A DNA stretch of 64,000 nt. Origin: an uncultured Lachnospiraceae bacterium (GTDB lineage Bacteria; Bacillota; Clostridia; Lachnospirales; Lachnospiraceae). The stretch spans positions 1-64,000 of the forward strand of contig CAMNRH010000005.1 in the NCBI GenBank assembly GCA_946552115.1, written 5' to 3'. Positions 41,026 through 49,418 of this stretch are shown here, piece by piece. Both the position numbers and the translations under genes were made by a program. The notes beneath the pieces were generated by a model, which was not told where the DNA came from, ran no database searches, and was given only the letters and a program-made list of their open reading frames with translations. Each line of letters starts with the position of its first letter. Position 1 is the stretch's first letter.

Positions 41026-43557
41026 CTAAAGTCCCTGCTCCGTACGGTTAATAATATCATCCTGGAGAGATCTTGACAGCGTTGTAAACAATGCGCTGTA
41101 GCCTGCGACACGCACAACCAGATGCTTATACTGCTCCGGATGCTTCTGCGCATCCAAAAGCGTCTCCCTGCTGACAACGTTAAACTGCATATGGCTTCCT
41201 TTCTGGTCGAAATAAGAACGGATTAACGCCACAAAATTCTCAAGCCCTGTTCTGCCGCTGAGTGCCGACGGATGGAATTTCTGATTAAACAGTGTTCCGT
41301 TGGATGCAATATAATGGTCCAGTCTGGAAACAGAATTTGCCGCCGCTGTAGGCCCGTTTACATCCTTGCCCGCCGACGGCGATACTCCGTCTGCAACCGG
41401 CGTCCGCGCCAGTCTTCCGTCCGGCGTCGCGCCGGTCTGCGCTCCCAGAGGAACATTCGCCGATACCGGATAAAGCCCTGCCTGATAGATCCCGCCTCTC
41501 GGATTCTTAAAGGTTTCCATAGGTCTTGTGTAGGTGTATGCGACGTCTCTTGCAAAAGCGTCTACCTCCGGAATGTCATTTCCGAACTTCGGAACCGCTT
41601 CAATCAGCTCCAGAAGCTTCTCGCCCTTCGCCTTGATCTCCGGCGTCTCCGAAGCAGCCTTAATAGATTTAAGAATGACCTCTATTTCCTTTTCTCCGAC
41701 TGTCTTTCCTGCCCGCTTAAGGCCCTCCGCAATCTGGACCGTCATCTCGGAAATCGTCGTCGCATCAAGTCCCTTGCCGTAATTGGTAAGCAACGCTTCC
41801 TTGTAATCCGCCATAGAAACTTTCTTTTCATCATATACAAGCGTTTTAACCGCATACAGAGAATCCGCCATATTGGCAACGCCGAAGCCCTGGGGACCGG
41901 TGAAGTTATAAACTGCCCCGCCCTCCTGTACGGATTTGCCGCGCCTGATACAATCGTCTACCATACAGGACAGATATGGGAGCGGACATCTCTCTGCATG
42001 AGCAACGTCAATTGCATTATCCGCATTTACAAGAAGACTGATATTATAGTTCATCTGTGCCTTATACGCATCATAGAACTCCTCAAATGTGCTCATCTGC
42101 TCTACATCGCCCGTCTTGATGCTAATCTGCTCGCCTCTGTCCGCGCCATTTGAAAATACAAGCTCTAACGGCCTGCACATATTAAAGAACGCCGCATCAT
42201 GCCAGCCCTCGGTCATACCTGCTTTCTGCGGCTCCACACAGCCGATAATATTATACTCGCGTGCCTCCGCTAACGTAAGTCCGCGGCTTACCAGGGACGG
42301 GATAATCACCTCATCGTTATAGTAGGCCGGAAGTCCCACTCCCGTACGGGTAAGCTCTGCCGCCTTAATCAGGAATTCATGCGGGGAGCCGTTCCATACG
42401 CGTACGGAAAACGACGGCTGAGGAAGCATCACATGCATCGATGCCTGAATACACATAAAGGATAAATCATTCGTAACGTCAATACCGTCCTTATTCTGCC
42501 CGCCGGCAATCAGGTTCTGGAACAGGCTGTAGCCTGCAAAGCCCTCCGCCGACGCCGCGTCCCGGCATTTGTTCAAATCGTTCAGCTTAACCCAGATACA
42601 GTCCATCAGCTCCTGAGCGAATTCTCTTTTCAGCCTGCCGCTGTCCAAATCCTTTTTGTAATAAGGATACATGTACTGGTCAAAGCGTCCCGGTGAAATC
42701 GAATGTCCGCTTGACTCAATCTGAAGAAGCTGCTGCACAAACCAGAATGACTGACACGCCTCATAGAAGCTCCTCGCCCCTTTCGCCGGAACATGCGCGC
42801 AGTTTTCGGCAATCGCCAGAAGCTCTGCCTTTCTCTGGGCATCGCCGCATTTTTCCGCCTCTTCTTTCGCAAGGCGCGCGTACCTTTCGGCATAGGTAAT
42901 CGCCGCACGGCAGCTTATAATTACCGCCTCAAGGAAATGCGATTTCTTTACATAGTCGCCGTCTCCTACGCTGCATTTTGCAAGCTCCTCTTCTGCTTCG
43001 GCTATAATTCCTTCATAGCCGACTTTCAGAACCTTGTCGTACTGAACCGTCACATGGCCGACGCCGTTATAAAAATAATTGCCCGGCGTAAAAATATTAT
43101 GGTCGATTGCCCGGATTGCTTCCGGCGCCATGTAAGAAGTCGCAAGCTCGCTTGTAGTCTTACCCTTCCAGTATTTATGAACTTCTCTTAAATCCTGCTT
43201 CGTCTTTTCCGATATGTAGAACGGATCAGCGCTTCTTGTTTCAACGGTTTCAAATTCTGCCTCCAGCCATTCATAGGAAAATTCCGGATATGTCTGGCAT
43301 CCCCGCGGTGCGATTGTAGTACTTCCTACAATCAGTTCCTCATCACGGATAATAATCGGTATATTTTTCAAGATGTGTTCAAATGCTTTGGCACGTCTTA
43401 TAATCATCGGCTCGTTCTCTGTCTGCCTGTACGACTCTGTGATTAAAACCGCTCTTGCAGATTCAATCTCCGGCAGCTTCGCAAACAGGTGGTCGACAAG
43501 CCGGCCGATTCTGTCCGTTTTCGGAATACTTTCACTGTTATAAGTATAAAGTCCCAT
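41026..43557 (-). CDS. B12-independent 1,2-propanediol dehydratase (glycyl radical enzyme)
   Basis: An 843-residue glycyl radical enzyme converting (S)-1,2-propanediol to propionaldehyde. Thiyl Cys440 and Glu442 (NIIGCVEPQ) and the radical Gly819 (VRVAGYSALF) are in place; the Cys-x-Glu pair is that of dehydratases, not PFL. Length and spacing match the Roseburia inulinivorans propanediol dehydratase type rather than choline lyase. There is no N- or C-terminal extension that could act as an encapsulation peptide. Oxygen sensitive by family. First gene of its transcript, with activase, PduU and PduV following. Confidence 0.93.
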   Translation of the reverse strand: MGLYTYNSESIPKTDRIGRLVDHLFAKLPEIESARAVLITESYRQTENEPMIIRRAKAFEHILKNIPIIIRDEELIVGSTTIAPRGCQTYPEFSYEWLEAEFETVETRSADPFYISEKTKQDLREVHKYWKGKTTSELATSYMAPEAIRAIDHNIFTPGNYFYNGVGHVTVQYDKVLKVGYEGIIAEAEEELAKCSVGDGDYVKKSHFLEAVIISCRAAITYAERYARLAKEEAEKCGDAQRKAELLAIAENCAHVPAKGARSFYEACQSFWFVQQLLQIESSGHSISPGRFDQYMYPYYKKDLDSGRLKREFAQELMDCIWVKLNDLNKCRDAASAEGFAGYSLFQNLIAGGQNKDGIDVTNDLSFMCIQASMHVMLPQPSFSVRVWNGSPHEFLIKAAELTRTGVGLPAYYNDEVIIPSLVSRGLTLAEAREYNIIGCVEPQKAGMTEGWHDAAFFNMCRPLELVFSNGADRGEQISIKTGDVEQMSTFEEFYDAYKAQMNYNISLLVNADNAIDVAHAERCPLPYLSCMVDDCIRRGKSVQEGGAVYNFTGPQGFGVANMADSLYAVKTLVYDEKKVSMADYKEALLTNYGKGLDATTISEMTVQIAEGLKRAGKTVGEKEIEVILKSIKAASETPEIKAKGEKLLELIEAVPKFGNDIPEVDAFARDVAYTYTRPMETFKNPRGGIYQAGLYPVSANVPLGAQTGATPDGRLARTPVADGVSPSAGKDVNGPTAAANSVSRLDHYIASNGTLFNQKFHPSALSGRTGLENFVALIRSYFDQKGSHMQFNVVSRETLLDAQKHPEQYKHLVVRVAGYSALFTTLSRSLQDDIINRTEQGL

Positions 43558-43611
43558 AGCTCTCCTTTCTTTTCTTGGTCACTTATCATGATATTGTGCC
43601 TTATTTTCTTT

Positions 43612-43640
43612 ATTATAAACTATAATCACAATAAAATCAA
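43612..43640 (-). promoter_or_regulatory. Promoter of the glycyl radical enzyme operon
   Basis: Minus strand TTGATT (43635-43640), 17-base spacer, TATAAT (43612-43617), 55 bases upstream of the ATG. Confidence 0.75.
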
Positions 43641-43656
43641 CATATTTATGTCAATG

Positions 43657-43704
43657 TTTTTTGTTGTTTTCTTTTTTATTTGTTTGTTTTTTTGTTGTTT
43701 TTCT
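43657..43704. promoter_or_regulatory. T/G-rich direct repeats upstream of the glycyl radical enzyme promoter
   Basis: TTTTTTGTTGTTTTCT (43657-43672) recurs almost exactly at 43687-43704, about three helical turns away, with TTTGTTTGTTT between. Such repeats are typical of DeoR-family binding sites; similar GTTGTTT motifs flank the fucA promoter. Confidence 0.5.
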
Positions 43705-43707
43705 GTT

Positions 43708-43836
43708 TTACAGATACCATGTCAGGATAAAATCTGAAAACGAAAAGCCCTGATCACAGATCACCAGCCCGTCGCCATGACGGAGATCTGTAATGGCTCC
43801 CATCAATTCCCCGTTTAAAATTCCCGCTTTTTTCAT
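43708..43836 (-). pseudogene. Truncated rbsD-like (D-ribose pyranase) fragment
   Basis: The frame opens MKKAGILNGELMGAITDLRH and continues GDGLVICDQGF, which is the N-terminal third of an RbsD-family pyranase (MKKxGILN...LGHxDxxVIxDxGxPIP). After about 33 residues it changes to unrelated FSFSDFILTWYL and stops at the edge of the glycyl radical enzyme control region. The remaining two thirds, with the other active-site residues, are absent. A MerR-type promoter is still present upstream. Confidence 0.7.
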
Positions 43837-43894
43837 CCTGCCTGTTTTTCTCCTTTCGTCATTCATTCCATCCAAGCGCTCTTTTGTTATCCCC

Positions 43895-43925
43895 ATGTTA
43901 CATCTCAAGCTAACTTGAAGGTCAA
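43895..43925 (-). promoter_or_regulatory. MerR-type promoter/operator with 19-base spacer
   Basis: Minus strand TTGACC (43920-43925), 19-base spacer containing the dyad CTTCAAGTTAGCTTGAG, and TAACAT (43895-43900). The overlong spacer with a dyad between the boxes is the hallmark of MerR-family activated promoters. It now drives only the rbsD fragment; no MerR gene is in the window. Confidence 0.65.
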
Positions 43926-43932
43926 TAGAATT

Positions 43933-43961
43933 TTGTCGTTTTCCTTGACTTTTTTTATACA
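43933..43961 (+). promoter_or_regulatory. Probable promoter of the PHP phosphoesterase gene
   Basis: TTGTCG (43933-43938), 17-base spacer, TATACA (43956-43961), 60 bases upstream of the ATG. Confidence 0.5.
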
Positions 43962-44021
43962 ATCATGCAAACTTAAAAAGCAGAGACAGTTACAGATATA
44001 TTTTCAGAAAGGAAAAGCTCT

Positions 44022-44735
44022 ATGTTTGAATTTGATCCACATACACATTCCATTGCAAGCGGCCATGCCTCCTTAAGCACCATTACTGACATGGCAAAAA
44101 AAGCGGCCTCTGTCCCTTTAAAAATGATTGGAATCACCGATCACGGCCCCGCAACTTTTGGCGCCGGCAGGCCCTCCTATTTCCGCAGCCTTGCGATGGC
44201 GCCAAAAAAGCGCCTCGATATTGAGACGCTGTTCGGTGTAGAATTAAATATATTGGACAATAAAGGGTCGATTGACCTTGATATGGAAATTCTTAAGAAT
44301 CTGGATTATGCCATTGCAAGCATACACCCCCAGAACCTGAAACCGGGCACTATATCATTTAACACCGATGCATACATAAATGCAATGAAAAATCCTTACG
44401 TAAAAATCATCGGGCACTGCGACGACACAAAATATCCCGTTCACTATGAGAGCCTTGTGAAAGCCGCCAGAGAATACCATGTACTTCTGGAAATTAACAA
44501 CAGCTCCTTAAGCCCCGGCGGCTACCGCGGCGACACACGCCCAAACGACCTTGCCATTTTAGAATACTGCCGCAGCTATAATCATCCCGTCGTTTTATCC
44601 AGTGACAGCCACGGCACAGAGCATATCGGAGATTTCCGGTACGCCTGTTCCTTAACAGAAGAAACAGGCTTTCCGGAAAAGCTCATAATGAATTACTCTC
44701 TGGATACATTTAAGGAGTTTATTTATGCGAAGTAA
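44022..44735 (+). CDS. PHP domain phosphoesterase (YcdX/histidinol phosphatase-like)
   Basis: A 237-residue PHP-domain metalloenzyme: FDPHTHSIASGHAS (first metal motif), GITDHGPA (second), GVELNI, IGHCDD, VVLSSDSHGTEHIGD (last motif), giving a trinuclear metal site. Closest in pattern to YcdX-type phosphatases. The physiological substrate is unknown. It is monocistronic and on the plus strand, facing away from the BMC locus. Confidence 0.87.
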   Translation: MFEFDPHTHSIASGHASLSTITDMAKKAASVPLKMIGITDHGPATFGAGRPSYFRSLAMAPKKRLDIETLFGVELNILDNKGSIDLDMEILKNLDYAIASIHPQNLKPGTISFNTDAYINAMKNPYVKIIGHCDDTKYPVHYESLVKAAREYHVLLEINNSSLSPGGYRGDTRPNDLAILEYCRSYNHPVVLSSDSHGTEHIGDFRYACSLTEETGFPEKLIMNYSLDTFKEFIYAK

Positions 44736-44786
44736 AAAAGTGCAAAGCTTTTCTTTATTGAGACTGCTTTCTTAAAGGATACCTCT

Positions 44787-45572
44787 CTACAGGCACGCTG
44801 CAATCTCTTTTGTAAGCGCCTCATACTCTTTCGCGCTCCTGCTGCTTTTCTTATATGCCATAATCGGCACATTGTTATCCTGAGACCACTCTACGCTGCT
44901 GTCCACGCGAATATACGAGTCAAATACATGCACATCCTGAAGCTCCTTTAAGGTTTCCAGCGTCTGCTTAAAATAGCTTTTTCTTGTATCTACTTTCGTA
45001 ATTGCAATTCCCATCAGCTTAAGTCCCGGGGCAATCGGCTTTACCTCCTCAAGGAATTCAAACATATTTCCAAGTCCGAAAAGCCCCCAGGGCGTCGCCT
45101 CCACCGGAATAATCAGGGCATCGGAAGCGCACAGTACATTCATCACCCAGCCTCCGAGAGTCGGCGGAGAATCAATCAATATACAATCATAGATACCGGA
45201 TGCCGCCACCCCTCCAAGTACCTGTTTTAAAATAAATTCTCTCTGCCACTTTGTAAACAGCTCATATTCGATAGAACTCATCAGGGTCGAGGAGGGAATC
45301 ATATCAATATTCTCATAGGATGTCGGCACAATATAGGCTTCCAGACCCCTTTGATTCTTAACCGCATAATAAAGGTTCTTTTCTCCTCTTCCGTATTCCA
45401 GCACCTGCTCCTCCGGAAAATAGGACAGCGAAAGATTCAGCTGCATATCTCCGTCAATCAGCAGTACCTTTTTACCAAGCTGCGCAAGGCCGTAGCCCAC
45501 ATTGGCGCAGGTCGTTGACTTTCCGCTTCCTCCCTTATTATTTGCAAAGCATATTATTCTTGTCTCTTTCAT
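44787..45572 (-). CDS. ParA/Soj family ATPase, orphan
   Basis: A 261-residue deviant-Walker ATPase: CFANNKGGSGKSTTCANVG (signature and catalytic Lys), VLLIDGDMQLNLS (Walker A'), CILIDSPPTLGG (Walker B). The start is at MKETRIICFANNKGG behind AAAGGATATC. No parB gene or parS-like site lies next to it; the preceding gene (36 bases upstream) is a glycosidase. It may position some other cargo, or be a relic of an integrated element. Confidence 0.88.
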   Translation of the reverse strand: MKETRIICFANNKGGSGKSTTCANVGYGLAQLGKKVLLIDGDMQLNLSLSYFPEEQVLEYGRGEKNLYYAVKNQRGLEAYIVPTSYENIDMIPSSTLMSSIEYELFTKWQREFILKQVLGGVAASGIYDCILIDSPPTLGGWVMNVLCASDALIIPVEATPWGLFGLGNMFEFLEEVKPIAPGLKLMGIAITKVDTRKSYFKQTLETLKELQDVHVFDSYIRVDSSVEWSQDNNVPIMAYKKSSRSAKEYEALTKEIAACL

Positions 45573-45608
45573 GATATCCTTTCGCTCCTCCATCCATATT
45601 AAAGCTCT

Positions 45609-48284
45609 TTACCGCATCTCCTGAAATCTTAATTCCACATTCCCCCACATCCCGGAATCAAAGGGCTCCTCCGCCATTTGAAGCTCTCTCCAGTTACCAA
45701 GTCTCTTTTCCCGCGTCTCATTCAGAGACCTTGTAAAATACGGCCACTCATCTATCACTGTACCCTCGTACTTCGGCACGGAGCATTCAGAAGACAATCT
45801 GCTGTTAATTAACAGATTTGCAACCTCTATTCGTATCTCGTTCCCTCCCGCCTTTAAAAATCCGGATACGTCAATCTCATATGGATATTTAATAATATCT
45901 CCCACACAAACGTCATTGATATATATTCTCGCACATTCACGAATATTCTCGACCCATAATACTATATTTTTACAAGACGCCTCTTCCTCTGTTACAGAAA
46001 AGCTTCTCTTATAGATTCCGAATCCCGAATAATATTTTAACTTCTCCGTTTTCTGCCACGGCATTGTCTTCTCCAGCCGGGTAAAGCCATCTTCCTTCTC
46101 TGTCTTAAATTCCCATTTATCGGAAATATTTTTACAGAGTATCGTCACCTTTTCACGCGCCGGATCCTGATTTTTGATTCTTTCATCAAACACAACAATC
46201 ACCGATTCCAATGGCTCCATACACAATTCCAGCTCCCGGTTTCCCCCGTTAATTTCGTTTCGAATCAGCTCCTTTTCCTTACAGCTCATCGGGTTCATAA
46301 CCATACACGGCAGAGAAAGATTCTTAAAGCTTAACACGGTATGATGCTTACTTTTTGCCATATTGGAGATAAAATAAATATGCACTTCCCCGTCTTTTTT
46401 ATGAACATAGCCGATGTCCTTTCGCCCTTTTCCAATAGAAAGGTCCGGTACGGCATTTTCCTTCAGAACCTTTAAAAGGCCGTCTCTCTTATTTTCAGCG
46501 AATAACAGTCCGCCTGACTTTCTCATTTCCTGCATCGTGTTCTTCACATACGCCGAATCAGCCTCCGCGTTTATAAGCCCGCAGCTTTTGTCCGGAAGCC
46601 CTCCCGCACAGATAACAAGATTGCCTTTCCCGGCAAACTCCTTAATCGCACGGACCGTTTCCACCGGCATCCGCTCTGTCTCCATAATAATCATAACCTT
46701 ATAATCATATTCCGAAATTCTGGACACAACCTCATCATTGACATAATCAAACCAATATCCTGCCTTTGCAATACCGTCAATCGCATCATCCTCAAAACGC
46801 TCTCTTAGCTTCATGCACATATGTAAATCACAGAGCGGATTTTCCGCCCATATATCATTTTGCGGCAGATAAATACACACCTCGGAAACGGTACTTCCTT
46901 TCTGCAGAAAGTAAGAAACTCTATGAATATAATCCGATATATTTTTATAAAATTTCCACCATGTATTTTTACTGCATATATGTGACGACGCGTAAAACGG
47001 CCACTCCTCGCCGTCCTCCGGATTATAGGTAAAGCCATGATTGACAATCTGATTCATTCCGTCCACAAAAATGGCGTCCGCCGCCACCTTAATCTGCTCC
47101 GGCGTCTCCGTAAAACGCGGAAATCGCAGCCACGTAAAGCTTTCATTCGAAATAATCGGCTTATGATACACATTTCCCGCCGAGCTGGCAAGTCTTCTGT
47201 GTATCGTATTAACCGTATATTTATCAAACTCAGAGAAAGATTCCCCTTCCGGAATATCCGCCGCCCCGTACGCAAGCAAAACATCTCCCCACGTACCGTG
47301 CGCCTGAATTCTGGAGGTGCTTCCCATCTCATGACACCATTTCGTCATTTCCTCAAAAAAGTTTTCTACGGTAAGCTCCGCATATGTCTTCTGGTAATCA
47401 TAGCGTATCTTATCGGTAAGTCCCTCTATCTCGCCCCATAGGGCATAAATATACGGCCGCAGAGAATAACCCCGTCTCTTTTCAAACTCCTCATATATAA
47501 TATTGGTCCAGTTATGCCCGGATACCTCTATAGAATCACAGAAAAATGACTGGATTTTCCCCCGCCCCACCTTTTCGACAATCGGAGTTCCCGCCTGCTC
47601 AAAAAACAGTCTCGCCGCATCTTTCCTGTTGTGATCTATCACAAGTCCTTCCGCGCCCCTTGTCGGAATCAATACATGCTCGCGATATTCGCCTGATACA
47701 AAGCATACGATTTTATAATCCCCCTCCGGAATCTCTATATTTTCAAGCTGTACTCCCCATGGCCACCGAAAAAGCAGCTTTTCCTGTATGCGGTCCGTCA
47801 AATCTACAATCGTATCCGGAAGCATCCTGCTGTGCTCCATCTTTCCCATTACACATCCGACAACCTCGCCTGAAATACGCGTTGTAAAATCATAGGAAAA
47901 CAGGGTCGGCCCTGTAACGTCAATACTGTACGGGTGCACAACCGGAGCGCTCAGCTCATACGGAACAAACGGGCCGCCAAAGGGCCATGAAGAACCCAGC
48001 GTAACGTCTACGGTCATATCTCTTTTTTCTGCCTCATCACAGGTAAACCTCAATATTTCAAAAAACTCCGGTGAAAAATACTCAATATTTTTCCGGCCTG
48101 TTCTTTTATCGTCCGCTACAACCGGATATAGTATCTGTATCTCTATTCCGCCGATGTTCTGCTTCCGCATTTCCTCCAGCTGGCCTGCAATCTCTTCCTT
48201 TTTTACCGCACATCCATACCACCACCATCTGGTAAGCCCCCGCGACCTCTTGTCCGGGTTTCTTAGCTGCTCTAAATAATCCAT
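45609..48284 (-). CDS. GH106-type alpha-L-rhamnosidase, cytoplasmic
   Basis: An 891-residue glycoside hydrolase. The opening RSRGLTRWWWYGCAVKKEEI and MRKQNIGGIEIQILYPV are typical of family GH106; the catalytic region follows (YEEFEKRRGYSLRPY, HGTWGDVLLAYGAADIPEGESF, ISNESFTW), and the C-terminal third is a beta-sandwich (IYKRSFSVTEEEASCKNIVLWVENIRECARIYIND) like the lectin domain of GH2/GH106 enzymes. No signal peptide, so it should cut imported glycosides. Released rhamnose could feed the same lactaldehyde/propanediol compartment, although no rhamnose isomerase is in the window. Confidence 0.8.
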   Translation of the reverse strand: MDYLEQLRNPDKRSRGLTRWWWYGCAVKKEEIAGQLEEMRKQNIGGIEIQILYPVVADDKRTGRKNIEYFSPEFFEILRFTCDEAEKRDMTVDVTLGSSWPFGGPFVPYELSAPVVHPYSIDVTGPTLFSYDFTTRISGEVVGCVMGKMEHSRMLPDTIVDLTDRIQEKLLFRWPWGVQLENIEIPEGDYKIVCFVSGEYREHVLIPTRGAEGLVIDHNRKDAARLFFEQAGTPIVEKVGRGKIQSFFCDSIEVSGHNWTNIIYEEFEKRRGYSLRPYIYALWGEIEGLTDKIRYDYQKTYAELTVENFFEEMTKWCHEMGSTSRIQAHGTWGDVLLAYGAADIPEGESFSEFDKYTVNTIHRRLASSAGNVYHKPIISNESFTWLRFPRFTETPEQIKVAADAIFVDGMNQIVNHGFTYNPEDGEEWPFYASSHICSKNTWWKFYKNISDYIHRVSYFLQKGSTVSEVCIYLPQNDIWAENPLCDLHMCMKLRERFEDDAIDGIAKAGYWFDYVNDEVVSRISEYDYKVMIIMETERMPVETVRAIKEFAGKGNLVICAGGLPDKSCGLINAEADSAYVKNTMQEMRKSGGLLFAENKRDGLLKVLKENAVPDLSIGKGRKDIGYVHKKDGEVHIYFISNMAKSKHHTVLSFKNLSLPCMVMNPMSCKEKELIRNEINGGNRELELCMEPLESVIVVFDERIKNQDPAREKVTILCKNISDKWEFKTEKEDGFTRLEKTMPWQKTEKLKYYSGFGIYKRSFSVTEEEASCKNIVLWVENIRECARIYINDVCVGDIIKYPYEIDVSGFLKAGGNEIRIEVANLLINSRLSSECSVPKYEGTVIDEWPYFTRSLNETREKRLGNWRELQMAEEPFDSGMWGNVELRFQEMR

Positions 48285-48509
48285 TGTCGTGTCCTCCTTA
48301 TACTAATCATCCCACAGCTTATACACTTCCATGTCCAGTATAACACAAATAATGCGGAATAAGCGAACTATATCTGCCGATTTCCAGGGATTTCACTATC
48401 TTTGAGATGGATTTTCTTTTACAGGTTAATTTGCGCTGCCTTTCACCACTGACATGGTCCGCTCATAAACTACAGTAATATCATCATTTAGCCCGAAAGG
48501 ATTTTAATC

Positions 48510-49418
48510 ATGAATCAGCAGATTTATGTTATAATACCGCTTTTTACTCTTCTTGCTCTATTTCTGTATTTATACATTCGAAAGGCCTATGCCATCCGCA
48601 GGGTCTGTGCCATGTCTGTGCCGGATAAGCTTGAAAGGCTTAATCAAATTACCATTCCCTTTGGATTTGAATACCGGCTCTCCCAGGACATTTTCACCTC
48701 AAGGCCTGACGCATGGCAGCGGGAATGCGGCTATACGGACCTCTATGACAGACAGGCGCCTTTCTTTCATATGATATTTGACTGTGAACCCATTTATTTT
48801 GATTATAACGGTGAGACATGGCTGATTGAGCTCTGGAAAGGCCAGTATGGAATCACGACCGGATGCGAAATCGGCGTCTATAAGTCCGACAGGATTATTT
48901 CCAAGGGAAACCGAACACGCACACTCTTTCATGCCGTCTCAGATAAGGAGATGCCTTTCCTTTCCCTTACGCTTTTAAAGGATGCTCTTCCCTTAAACCG
49001 CCTATGTGAAAGGCATTGGTGGCTGACGGGCTTTTCTGTCGGCAAATATACGGAGCCGGAAGAACTCGATATGAAAATCAGCATAATATTTCCGTCCTCG
49101 GAAATGTGCACGGCATTTGCGGCAGGACTTAAGGAAACCGGCTATCCCCACTCCTCTTTCTACCAAAGCGGGGAGGCTGTCGCCTTTACTTTCTCCCGTC
49201 CGTTTTCACCTCAGCCTTTCCTTAGACGCAGCCGTTACAGCAGATGGATTCAGCTTAAAAACCGGATTTTGCTTTCTCTTTTCCTCAAGCTTACAAAGCC
49301 TTTTTATTTTACGATTGACCAATTGCTTCTTCTGTATGAATATCTCCCAATCCTTTTCCGGCATATTCTAAGGCTTAAACGAACAGGAAAGAAGAGAGGA
49401 CACAGATATGAGCATTGA
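48510..49418 (+). CDS. DUF4474 family membrane-anchored protein
   Basis: A 302-residue protein with an N-terminal membrane segment (VIIPLFTLLALFLYLYI) and a DUF4474 domain (ITIPFGFEYRLSQDIFTS, MIFDCEPIYFDYNGETWLIE, LWKGQYGITTGCEIGVY). A second hydrophobic stretch lies near the C-terminus (LLSLFLKLTKPFYFTIDQLL), which ends in a very basic tail. Function unknown. It overlaps the next gene by 11 bases, so the two are coupled. The 225-base gap upstream holds no gene. Confidence 0.83.
   Translation: MNQQIYVIIPLFTLLALFLYLYIRKAYAIRRVCAMSVPDKLERLNQITIPFGFEYRLSQDIFTSRPDAWQRECGYTDLYDRQAPFFHMIFDCEPIYFDYNGETWLIELWKGQYGITTGCEIGVYKSDRIISKGNRTRTLFHAVSDKEMPFLSLTLLKDALPLNRLCERHWWLTGFSVGKYTEPEELDMKISIIFPSSEMCTAFAAGLKETGYPHSSFYQSGEAVAFTFSRPFSPQPFLRRSRYSRWIQLKNRILLSLFLKLTKPFYFTIDQLLLLYEYLPILFRHILRLKRTGKKRGHRYEH

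Noticed and set aside
29158-43557. B12-dependent propanediol utilisation
   Set aside because: No PduCDE, reactivase or adenosyltransferase and no cobalamin riboswitch-like leader was seen; the dehydratase is clearly a glycyl radical enzyme.
43708-43962. An 84-residue gene upstream of the glycyl radical enzyme
   Set aside because: The first 42 residues cover the MerR-type promoter and lack a ribosome site; the remainder is a broken rbsD start, so I annotated a pseudogene fragment.
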